From NCBI GenBank assembly GCA_002791475.1, contig PFXE01000040.1:1-11941 (forward strand): a stretch of DNA of 11,941 nucleotides. The letters are read 5' to 3'. The translations under genes and the position numbers were made by a program. The notes below the pieces were generated by a model that was not told where the DNA came from, did no database searches, and was given only the letters and a program-made list of their open reading frames with translations. The stretch is from Candidatus Zambryskibacteria bacterium CG_4_9_14_3_um_filter_40_16 (GTDB lineage Bacteria; Patescibacteriota; Minisyncoccia; Phycocordibacterales; Zambryskibacteraceae). Below are positions 6,641 through 11,911 of this stretch, one piece after another. Position 1 is the first letter of the stretch. Every line of letters begins with the position of its first letter.

Positions 6641-6644
6641 CCCC

Positions 6645-7547
6645 TCAATCATTATGGTACCCGCTAATTTTTCTTCCAAGAGAACGCAATTCGTCCAGAG
6701 CTATCTTGCTTTGCTCTTCTTTCTTTGGTTCTCCGTCAATGTCTTGAATGCCGGGAGGTGTTCCGTGCCATCGAAAATCTCTCTCCATATAACCCACACC
6801 TTTCCCAGGAATCGTATGAGCGATAATGACGGTCGGAGATTCAAAAACCGCTTTTGCCTGATTAACCGCACTGTGAATATCTTCAAAGCTGTGACCGTCT
6901 ATTTCAATTACATGCCAGTTCCATGCCCTCCACTTATCGGCGAGAGGTTCAAGAGGCATAATATCTTCAGTGAATCCGTCGATTTGAATATTATTTCGGT
7001 CAACTATAGCGATTAAATTTCTTAAGTTTAATTTTCCAGCAAGCATCGCTCCCTCCCATGAGTTTCCGGCATCTAGTTCCCCATCGCTCATCAAACAATA
7101 TATGGTTCTTCTTGTATCAATACCGCTGTCAATTATATCGGCAATAGCCATACCAACCGCTTGAGACAATCCAGAACCCAAAGGACCGGAGCTTGTCTCC
7201 AAAGATGGTAAATATTCTCTGTGCGGATGTCCTTGAAGACGACTGCCAAATTTGCGCAGAGTTTTAAGTTCGTCAACAGGGAGATAGCCGGCATGGGCCA
7301 TGGTGGCATATAGGACGGGACAGATATGCCCGTTTGAAAGGACAACCCGATCTCTTCCTTCCCACGACGGATTTTGAGGGTCATGCACCATTCCTTCAAA
7401 AAATAGGTAAGTGAAAATATCCGCCATCCCAAGCGGCCCCGCCGTGTGCCCACTCTTGGCTTCAATGAGCATCTCTATAATTGACTGCCTTATTTCATTC
7501 GCCTTAAGTTCCAGTTCTTTTATTTTTATTTCTTCAAGGTCGGACAT
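6645..7547 (-). CDS. tktA: Transketolase, N-terminal (thiamine diphosphate-binding) subunit
   Basis: This 300-residue product is the first half of the split enzyme and holds the thiamine diphosphate/Mg domain. Visible are KSGHTAGPLGMADI (31-44), VLSNGHICPVLYA (69-81), GHPHRE (106-111), SSGPLGSGLSQAVGMA (119-134) and the cofactor motif SDGELDAGNSWE (154-165), closing at VDRNN (182-186). The first Gly of the usual GDGE is Ser here; the metal ligand Asp155 and Asn are kept. The length is normal for a stand-alone N-half. With the C-half it would exchange two-carbon units between xylulose 5-phosphate and ribose 5-phosphate or erythrose 4-phosphate. The ATG is 3 nt after the Rpe stop, so it is co-transcribed and probably translationally coupled. 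No Shine-Dalgarno sequence is present. Confidence 0.94.
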   Translation of the reverse strand: MSDLEEIKIKELELKANEIRQSIIEMLIEAKSGHTAGPLGMADIFTYLFFEGMVHDPQNPSWEGRDRVVLSNGHICPVLYATMAHAGYLPVDELKTLRKFGSRLQGHPHREYLPSLETSSGPLGSGLSQAVGMAIADIIDSGIDTRRTIYCLMSDGELDAGNSWEGAMLAGKLNLRNLIAIVDRNNIQIDGFTEDIMPLEPLADKWRAWNWHVIEIDGHSFEDIHSAVNQAKAVFESPTVIIAHTIPGKGVGYMERDFRWHGTPPGIQDIDGEPKKEEQSKIALDELRSLGRKISGYHND

Positions 7548-7550
7548 TTT

Positions 7551-8270
7551 TTATAAAGATTTAAACACTTCTATTGTATCAGTTATGTCTTCACTCTGGA
7601 ATATTGCTCCGCCTATTATCAAACGATCTGCACCTGCGTCAATTAGTTTCTGTGCGTTTTCCATATTAATAGAACCATCAACACTGACGGGAATTCCTTC
7701 ATATTTATTTTTTACAGCGCTAACCCTGTCAATCACCGAAGTCTCAAAAGGAATATTTATTCCCTGGAAACCGATTGTGGCAATACTCATAAGTTGAATG
7801 GAGTCTATAAGCTTAACGGATTGTTCCAAAACTGCCAAAACCTCAATGGGTGTTTCTGTCTTTAGTACAACACCCAATTCGGGGAACAGAGATGACCCGT
7901 TCATACCGTACTTTTCCTTAAATTCTTCCGTAAATTTTTTAAATTCCCGGGAGGACGGGAAAGATTCATAGTGCACAAGAACACGCTTGGATCCCGCTCT
8001 AATCCAATTATCAATTTCAGACGCTGGGTCAGAGACCATCAGATGAATTTCATATTCCACCTTCTCCCAATACGGCATTCCCTCTTCTTCTTTTAGAATT
8101 TTTTCAAAATCAAAATCATTGGGGGAAGAATGTGGCCAAGATTTGCTTTTCACAAATTTGCCATCATTAATATCCACATGCACCGTTTTTACAAAATTTG
8201 CAACAAGAGAAACTTTCTCTGCCAGGTCAGAGAAGTTTTTTGGTATTATTGCTGGAATAATCTCACTCAT
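7551..8270 (-). CDS. rpe: Ribulose-phosphate 3-epimerase family protein (divergent)
   Basis: Rpe interconverts ribulose 5-phosphate and xylulose 5-phosphate in the pentose phosphate pathway. The 239-residue TIM barrel keeps the family order: PAIIP (6-10), VHVDINDGKFV (30-40), EIHLMVSDP (74-82), SVDGSI (196-201) and AGADRLIIGGAIF (212-224). The metal ligands are in place as H31, D33, H76 and D198. It is diverged elsewhere: the usual PSILSADF start reads PAIIPKNF, PGFGGQ reads IGFQG, VDGGI reads VDGSI, and residues 42-70 look like a lengthened loop. A related ketose-phosphate epimerase is possible, but the neighbours (RpiB and transketolase) favour Rpe. Its ATG overlaps the end of rpiB by 8 nt. 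An AGGG four nt upstream is the nearest thing to a Shine-Dalgarno sequence in this operon. Confidence 0.85.
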   Translation of the reverse strand: MSEIIPAIIPKNFSDLAEKVSLVANFVKTVHVDINDGKFVKSKSWPHSSPNDFDFEKILKEEEGMPYWEKVEYEIHLMVSDPASEIDNWIRAGSKRVLVHYESFPSSREFKKFTEEFKEKYGMNGSSLFPELGVVLKTETPIEVLAVLEQSVKLIDSIQLMSIATIGFQGINIPFETSVIDRVSAVKNKYEGIPVSVDGSINMENAQKLIDAGADRLIIGGAIFQSEDITDTIEVFKSL

Positions 8271-8733
8271 GCGCCCTATCTATTTTTATAATTCTTCTTT
8301 TGTGTCGTTCCCCGTTTGAAAAAGAAGTATTAATCCAAGTTTGTACTGCTTGCACCGCTTCTTCGTCTGTTATAAATCTGGAACCCAAACATAAAACATT
8401 AGCGTCATTGTGTTCACGAGTAAAATGCAAATTAGACACATTGTTTGTAAGCGAGTAAGCGTTCCCGTAAAAAACAGCGGCTCTTACATGAGAAAACCGA
8501 TTGGCTACTATTGCTTCGCCCTGACCGGATCCGCCGAGAATAATTCCCAATGAATTTTGAGGATTTTTAGAAACTTCTCTGGCTACAGGAATTGCAAAAT
8601 CCGGATAATCATCCTCTTCATCATACTCATGAGCGCCCTTGTCTACCACTTCATAGCCGTTTTCGCGAAGGTACTCTATTATTTTTTCTTTTTGAGCAAG
8701 ACCCGCGTGGTCAGTTCCTATGTAAATTTTCAT
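8263..8733 (-). CDS. rpiB: Ribose-5-phosphate isomerase B, Glu-active-site (actinobacterial-like) type
   Basis: The enzyme interconverts ribose 5-phosphate and ribulose 5-phosphate. The 156-residue product has the LacAB/RpiB fold markers GTDHAG (6-11), YPDFA (43-47), LGGSGQGEAIVANRF (66-80) and REHNDANVLCLGSR (106-119). The catalytic cysteine of E. coli-type RpiB is absent. The loop GGSGQGE instead matches the type known from Mycobacterium tuberculosis, where a Glu acts as the base; the equivalent here is Glu73. The C-terminal arginines (146-147 and nearby) fit phosphate binding across the dimer. It overlaps rpe by 8 nt and begins 9 nt after the GAPDH stop. A TATAAT overlapping that stop suggests an additional promoter. 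LacA/LacB are alternatives but fit the context poorly. Confidence 0.92.
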   Translation of the reverse strand: MKIYIGTDHAGLAQKEKIIEYLRENGYEVVDKGAHEYDEEDDYPDFAIPVAREVSKNPQNSLGIILGGSGQGEAIVANRFSHVRAAVFYGNAYSLTNNVSNLHFTREHNDANVLCLGSRFITDEEAVQAVQTWINTSFSNGERHKRRIIKIDRAHE

Positions 8734-8740
8734 AAAGTTA

Positions 8741-8746
8741 ATTATA
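8741..8746 (-). promoter_or_regulatory. Consensus -10 box overlapping the GAPDH stop, possible internal promoter for rpiB
   Basis: TATAAT on the minus strand includes the TAA stop of GAPDH and ends 7 nt before the rpiB ATG. A transcript starting there would be leaderless. The -35 is poor: TTGTAA is 15 nt upstream. The match could be fortuitous, since the stop codon supplies part of it. Confidence 0.4.
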
Positions 8747-9776
8747 CAAACGATCCAGTTTTTACAACATGGTCAACCAATGTGTGGGTATATCCCATCT
8801 CGTTATCATACCAAGCCAAAACCTTCACCAAATTACCACCCACTACTCGCGTAAATCCGAGATCTGCAATAGAGCCATACTGACTGCCGAGAATATCGCT
8901 TGAGACTATTTCTTCTTCAGTAACGGCAAATATTCCCTTCCATCTCTCCTCCCCCGCCGCTTTTTTCAAGATTGAATTTACCTCTTCCACGGTCGTATCG
9001 CGCTTGGCAATAAATGTCACATCAGCGATAGACCCGGCTATAACAGGCACCCTCATTGAGATTCCGTCAAAGAGTTTGTCTAGCTTTGTGAATGCTTTTG
9101 TTACGGCGATTGCCGCTCCCGTTGTGGACGGAATAATATTGTGTGCCGCCGCTCTACCTTCTCTAAAACCTTTTCTAGATGGTCCGTCAACCAAAGATTG
9201 TGTCGCTGTATATCCGTGGACAGTATTGAGTACCGCTTTCTCAATCCCAATACCTTCGTCAAGAATAGCAATGAGTGGACTTGAAGCGTTTGTGGTGCAA
9301 GATGCGTTGGAGCTGATTGAGCAAGTTTTTAATCTTTCTTCGTTAACTCCCATAAGAACGGTCGCCCCCTCTATCCCTGCTATAGGGTCATCTTTCATCG
9401 GCGCGGTCACAACCACTCTCTTTGCTCCGGCATCCAAATGGGCTTTGGATTTTTCGTAAGTTACGAAGAAGCCCGTTGATTCTACAACAACATCAATATC
9501 CAGTTCTTTCCAAGGAAGATTTGCCGGCTCTTTTTCGCTTAAAAAAGAAATTTCTTTTCCGTCAAGTAAAATGGCTTTTCCATCACTTTTTACAGAAATC
9601 TCAAAGGGACTTTTCCCATAGACCGAATCATACCGCATAAGGTATGCGATGTTTTTTATATCACCGAGATCATTTATCGCCACGATTTCAATTTCTGGGG
9701 TTTGGTTTGCGATTTTGATAAACGCCCTTCCTATTCTTCCCGCGCCGTTTACCGCCACTCTTATTTTCTTTGACAT
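8742..9776 (-). CDS. gap: Glyceraldehyde-3-phosphate dehydrogenase, type I
   Basis: The enzyme oxidises glyceraldehyde 3-phosphate to 1,3-bisphosphoglycerate with NAD(P)+ and phosphate. The 344-residue product has the Rossmann motif NGAGRIGRAF (10-19), the cofactor-specificity segment VAINDLGD (32-39, with an Asp that favours NAD), and the active-site stretch SSNASCTTNASSP (155-167) with nucleophile C160. HGYTATQ (187-193) carries H187, and WYDNEMGYTHTLVD (322-335) is a standard C-terminal signature. The usual LAP after CTTN reads SSP here. It is the first gene of the five-gene operon with rpiB, rpe and the two transketolase halves, linking triose phosphates to the pentose pathway. Unlike most genes here it has a leader of about 40 nt, very AT-rich and without a Shine-Dalgarno sequence. 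Confidence 0.96.
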   Translation of the reverse strand: MSKKIRVAVNGAGRIGRAFIKIANQTPEIEIVAINDLGDIKNIAYLMRYDSVYGKSPFEISVKSDGKAILLDGKEISFLSEKEPANLPWKELDIDVVVESTGFFVTYEKSKAHLDAGAKRVVVTAPMKDDPIAGIEGATVLMGVNEERLKTCSISSNASCTTNASSPLIAILDEGIGIEKAVLNTVHGYTATQSLVDGPSRKGFREGRAAAHNIIPSTTGAAIAVTKAFTKLDKLFDGISMRVPVIAGSIADVTFIAKRDTTVEEVNSILKKAAGEERWKGIFAVTEEEIVSSDILGSQYGSIADLGFTRVVGGNLVKVLAWYDNEMGYTHTLVDHVVKTGSFV

Positions 9777-9822
9777 TTGTTTTTTAAAAATATTAGATTT
9801 TAATTAGTAATTATGGGTTTAT

Positions 9823-9831
9823 ATTATACCA
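9823..9831 (-). promoter_or_regulatory. Extended -10 promoter of the GAPDH / pentose phosphate operon
   Basis: On the minus strand TGG precedes a perfect TATAAT (9828-9823). Transcription would start near 9816, giving a leader of about 40 nt to the ATG at 9776. The -35 region shows no clear match. This is the strongest promoter candidate ahead of the operon. Confidence 0.7.
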
Positions 9832-9875
9832 AAACAAAGAACAATTTGCCTATGCGGTTTACAAAAGCAATACGG

Positions 9876-10382
9876 CTATAAAAACCTGAAGATGTCGCCA
9901 ATTATGATTTTATTGGAATCAACGAATCCAGACCTAACTTCCAATATATATAGAGCCGGGAGTGGAGAGGTGTAGGTTTGAGGAAAAGATTCCGGGGTTA
10001 TGTTTTTTTCTATATGAATTACCTTATATTCTTCGTCCAGCCATATTGCATCTAGTGAAAAAAGCATATCTTTCATCCAAATTTTATATATCCCCGGTTC
10101 TGAAAACGCGAAGAGTAGTCCTTGATTTTCAAAAATACCTTTTTGACCGGATAATCCGACAGTTCTTTCTTTTGAAGTTCTCGCTTGGGCTATCCATATT
10201 TGAGTTTGTCCAAGTTTGGCGGGTTTTGAAAAATTTAATTGCGACACAGTATCGCTTTCATTTTCATTGCTATTGGTCTTGGTTTGAGCCAAAAGGGCGA
10301 TAAGAGAAAAAGAAAAAGCCAGTAATACGAAAATCAAAAAAATTCTTTCTAATTTTTCAAAAATGGAATATTTCGTAGTCAT
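9876..10382 (-). CDS. DUF192 family protein, membrane-anchored
   Basis: The 168-residue product has one N-terminal hydrophobic helix at about 13-32, after KLER, acting as an uncleaved anchor or signal peptide. The DUF192 (COG1430) domain follows at about 55-165. Recognisable parts are the ERTVGLSGQKGI segment (72-83), GLLFAFSEPG (88-97), the core KIWMKDMLFSLDAIWLDEEY (100-119), and EVRSGFVD (148-155). The family's molecular function is unknown; it is usually a small extracytoplasmic domain. The open frame extends upstream to a TTG at 10454, but that start would lie in the terminator of the RRM gene. I choose the ATG at 10382 because an extended -10 (TGT TATATT) sits 7 nt before it. It is probably monocistronic, between the RRM terminator and the GAPDH promoter. 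Confidence 0.87.
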   Translation of the reverse strand: MTTKYSIFEKLERIFLIFVLLAFSFSLIALLAQTKTNSNENESDTVSQLNFSKPAKLGQTQIWIAQARTSKERTVGLSGQKGIFENQGLLFAFSEPGIYKIWMKDMLFSLDAIWLDEEYKVIHIEKNITPESFPQTYTSPLPALYILEVRSGFVDSNKIIIGDIFRFL

Positions 10383-10389
10383 AGTTATC

Positions 10390-10398
10390 AATATAACA
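10390..10398 (-). promoter_or_regulatory. Extended -10 promoter of the DUF192 gene
   Basis: On the minus strand TGT precedes TATATT (10395-10390), and the ATG at 10382 begins 7 nt after the hexamer. This predicts a leaderless mRNA and decides the start against the upstream TTG extension. Confidence 0.65.
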
Positions 10399-10431
10399 TT
10401 AATGACGAATTTTTGTTGAGTATTTTCAACC

Positions 10432-10474
10432 AAAACAAAACCGCCCCTCGACAAGCTCGGGGCGGTTTTGTTTT
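10432..10474 (-). terminator. Intrinsic terminator of the RRM gene
   Basis: A perfect 16-bp inverted repeat (10432-10447 against 10459-10474) has a GC-rich core CCGCCCC/GGGGCGG, an 11-nt loop and flanking A and T runs. On the minus strand the stem ends in TTTTGTTTT, the classic rho-independent form. It starts 4 nt after the RRM stop. By symmetry it could also stop plus-strand transcription. Confidence 0.92.
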
Positions 10475-10477
10475 TTG

Positions 10478-10765
10478 TTACCAGTTGCTTCTTCCTTCTC
10501 CTCTTGGAGCTCTAGGTTGCATTGGTTTTGCTATATTGACGGTAAGTTTTCTTCCTTCGAAATCTTTATCGTTGAAAAGCTCAATGGCTTTTTGCGCTTC
10601 CTCTTCGGAAGACATTTCAACGAAGCCGAATCCTTTGGATCGTCCAGTCATCTTATCTGTGATGATAGATGCAGACTCAACTGTACCAGCCTCCGCAAAA
10701 AAAGCTCGGAGATTGTCTTCCGTAGTTGAATACGGAATTCCCCCGACATACAATTTCTTTTGCAT
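10478..10765 (-). CDS. RRM-domain RNA-binding protein
   Basis: The 95-residue product is a single RNA recognition motif filling residues 3-81. It has RNP2 as KLYVGGIPY (4-12) and RNP1 as SKGFGFVEM (43-51), with exposed aromatics Tyr6, Phe46 and Phe48 for stacking on single-stranded RNA. A short basic, glycine-containing tail (84-95, ending RGEGRSNW) follows. Bacterial one-RRM proteins of this size occur in cyanobacteria and many other phyla and are often cold-regulated RNA chaperones. The function here is inferred from the family only. The gene is a single transcription unit with the best promoter in the window, a leader of about 110 nt with possible alternative stems, and a strong terminator. 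This suggests high and possibly post-transcriptionally controlled expression. An AGGACGAG 9-16 nt before the ATG is a weak, distant Shine-Dalgarno candidate. Confidence 0.93.
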   Translation of the reverse strand: MQKKLYVGGIPYSTTEDNLRAFFAEAGTVESASIITDKMTGRSKGFGFVEMSSEEEAQKAIELFNDKDFEGRKLTVNIAKPMQPRAPRGEGRSNW

Positions 10766-10875
10766 TACAATTTTCTCGTCCTAATTTTCTAACGATGTAA
10801 GGTGACGAAAATTCTCTTGCTTTTTTCTGTCGGAGCAACGCCCACAAAACAAAAAACCCTCGGAGAAACCTACAT
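10766..10875 (-). promoter_or_regulatory. Long 5' leader of the RRM gene with mutually exclusive stems
   Basis: From the promoter at 10882-10909 transcription should start near 10875, leaving about 110 nt before the ATG. Read on the minus strand, AATTTTC (10813-10807) can pair with either of two GAAAATT copies, at 10789-10783 and 10775-10769. The second lies 3 nt before the start codon and its pairing extends through GAC/GTC with a bulge. The two stems exclude each other, so the leader may switch start-codon access. This is a reading by eye with no energy calculation. Confidence 0.35.
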
Positions 10876-10881
10876 ACGACA

Positions 10882-10909
10882 ATTATAGCAAATACAGTGT
10901 TTTTGTCAA
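10882..10909 (-). promoter_or_regulatory. Strong sigma70 promoter of the RRM gene
   Basis: On the minus strand a perfect -35 TTGACA (10909-10904) and a perfect TATAAT (10887-10882) are separated by 16 nt, with a TGC extension before the -10. Confidence 0.88.
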
Positions 10910-10928
10910 TCTCTTGTTGATAATGCGC

Positions 10929-10959
10929 CACCCATCCAAGGGTTTTCATTGGATGGGTG
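10929..10959. terminator. 11-bp hairpin after msrB
   Basis: CACCCATCCAA (10929-10939) and its exact reverse complement (10949-10959) flank a 9-nt loop. The hairpin begins 14 nt after the msrB stop and lies just upstream of the RRM promoter. In the msrB direction no U-tract follows; the T-rich flank lies on the other side. It is probably the msrB transcript end, but atypical. Confidence 0.65.
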
Positions 10960-10973
10960 TGTTTATTGTTCTT

Positions 10974-11384
10974 TTATTTCTTTTTTTTCTCTTGGCTTTC
11001 CAAATCAAGACACACAGAGTTTATACAATATCTCTTGCCCGTGGTTTCTTTTGGACCGTCATCAAAAACATGACCCAAGTGTGATTTACATTGAGCGCAG
11101 ATGACCTCACTGCGACGCATTCCGTGGCTATTGTCTTCACGAATTTCCACAGCTTCCGGCAAAGCATCGTCAAACGAAGGCCAGCCAGAGCCGGAATCAA
11201 ATTTAGTATCGGATGAAAAAAGTTGTGCTCCACAAGCCGCACATCTATACACCCCATCGTCTTTGACATAAGTGTACTTTCCTGAATGCGGCGCTTCTGT
11301 CTTGCCCAAACGCAACACTTCAAAGGCTTCTGGGGAAAGTTTTTCTTTCCACTCATTTTCGTTTTGGGGCATAGTATTTTTCAT
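10974..11384 (-). CDS. msrB: Peptide-methionine (R)-S-oxide reductase MsrB
   Basis: The enzyme reduces the R-epimer of methionine sulfoxide in proteins, repairing oxidative damage. The 136-residue product is the full single domain. The zinc-binding pairs CAAC (48-51) and CAQC (96-99) are present, as are SGSGWPSF (64-71), HGMRRSEV (87-94), HLGHVFDDG (102-110) and the catalytic RYCINS with C120. The resolving Cys often found in the GWPSF region is Ser here, so regeneration may use C125, five residues on, or thioredoxin directly. A second in-frame ATG at 11372 (residue 5) is also possible. The promoter is unclear, and no Shine-Dalgarno sequence is evident before either ATG. The gene could be transcribed with the small membrane protein upstream (49-nt gap). 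The Lys-rich end (KKKK) is unremarkable. Confidence 0.95.
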   Translation of the reverse strand: MKNTMPQNENEWKEKLSPEAFEVLRLGKTEAPHSGKYTYVKDDGVYRCAACGAQLFSSDTKFDSGSGWPSFDDALPEAVEIREDNSHGMRRSEVICAQCKSHLGHVFDDGPKETTGKRYCINSVCLDLESQEKKKK

Positions 11385-11433
11385 ACAATAAACTTGATTT
11401 ATGTTACCAACTTTTCACCTCAGAGAACGCCTC

Positions 11434-11637
11434 TTATTTTTTGGTAAACGAAAAACCTCTATAAGCAAGGTAAATAGAAATTATTAAAGCAACCCAGCTT
11501 ACCCAAAAAGGAATAGCCGCGCCACCGACAAACGCTTGCCATCCATATACTATTCTCGCGCCATGCAAAACAGCGACTGCGGTAAATATAAGGGCGACTA
11601 TATTGTGATATGTTTTGTGATATTTTTCAGAAATCAT
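11434..11637 (-). CDS. Small two-helix membrane protein, unknown function
   Basis: The 67-residue product has two predicted transmembrane helices, at about 12-32 (IVALIFTAVAVLHGARIVYG) and 43-60 (PFWVSWVALIISIYLAYR), with a basic C-terminus. The short linker carries GW and PFWVSW. I recall similar small proteins as common hypothetical proteins in Patescibacteria; no function is known to me. The open frame continues upstream to an ATG at 11724, adding 29 residues with no hydrophobic or conserved character. I choose the ATG at 11637 because an extended -10 (TGC TATTAT) ends exactly 6 nt before it, the same arrangement as at other genes here. If that is the promoter, the 11724 start cannot be on this transcript. 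Confidence 0.75.
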   Translation of the reverse strand: MISEKYHKTYHNIVALIFTAVAVLHGARIVYGWQAFVGGAAIPFWVSWVALIISIYLAYRGFSFTKK

Positions 11638-11643
11638 ATGTAA

Positions 11644-11652
11644 ATAATAGCA
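11644..11652 (-). promoter_or_regulatory. Extended -10 promoter of the small membrane protein gene
   Basis: On the minus strand TGC precedes TATTAT (11649-11644), with the ATG at 11637 starting 6 nt later. A TTTTCG at 17-nt spacing is a poor -35. This predicts a leaderless mRNA. Confidence 0.55.
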
Positions 11653-11789
11653 GAATTTTTGAGTGGCGAAAAGAATGTGCTGGGAATGAGGAGGGTTATC
11701 TTGAGATAATTTTAAAATATACATAAATAATGTAGTATTCTTTCACTATGAGGGTTCGCATGGTGTTGAGTTGCGAATACATGGAGAAA

Positions 11790-11819
11790 TTCAATGTAAA
11801 TTGCAATCCCCCTTATAGT
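11790..11819 (+). promoter_or_regulatory. Possible tRNA-Ser promoter
   Basis: TTCAAT (11790-11795) and TATAGT (11814-11819) are 18 nt apart, and the tRNA begins 5 nt after the second box. The spacing would start transcription at or just after the mature 5' end, so the true promoter may lie further upstream, for example near 11733-11741. Confidence 0.3.
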
Positions 11820-11823
11820 TAGT

Positions 11824-11911
11824 GGAGGAGTGGCAGAGCGGTCGAATGCGCTCGCTTGGAAAGCGGGTATACCGAAAGGTATCGCAGGTTCGAATCCTGT
11901 CTCCTCCGCCA
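11824..11911 (+). tRNA. serT: tRNA-Ser (anticodon GGA)
   Basis: An 88-nt tRNA with encoded CCA. The acceptor stem GGAGGAG/CTCCTCC is perfect (7 bp), with discriminator G at 11908. The anticodon loop TTGGAAA gives GGA, which reads UCC and UCU. The long variable arm (stem TATACC/GGTATC, approximately, around GAAA) is the class II hallmark of tRNA-Ser. The T arm is GCAGG-TTCGAAT-CCTGT. No intron is seen. Confidence 0.97.

Noticed and set aside
6645..8265. Recoding of UGA as glycine (Gracilibacteria/SR1 code)
   Set aside because: UGA serves as the natural terminator of rpiB and the transketolase N-half, and no gene here needs an internal UGA read-through.
9004..9459. 151-codon plus-strand open frame
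   Set aside because: It is antisense to GAPDH, whose catalytic and cofactor motifs are all present; the plus-strand reading has no recognisable domain.
10383..10454. 24-residue N-terminal extension of the DUF192 protein from a TTG
   Set aside because: It would start inside the terminator hairpin of the RRM gene, lacks a Shine-Dalgarno sequence, and lies upstream of the extended -10 box.
10677..10949. 90-codon minus-strand open frame upstream of the RRM gene
   Set aside because: It covers the RRM promoter and leader, overlaps the RRM gene in another frame, and its ATG lies upstream of the promoter. The translation shows no domain.
11638..11724. 29-residue N-terminal extension of the small membrane protein
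   Set aside because: It would include the extended -10 box within the coding region and adds residues without membrane or conserved character.
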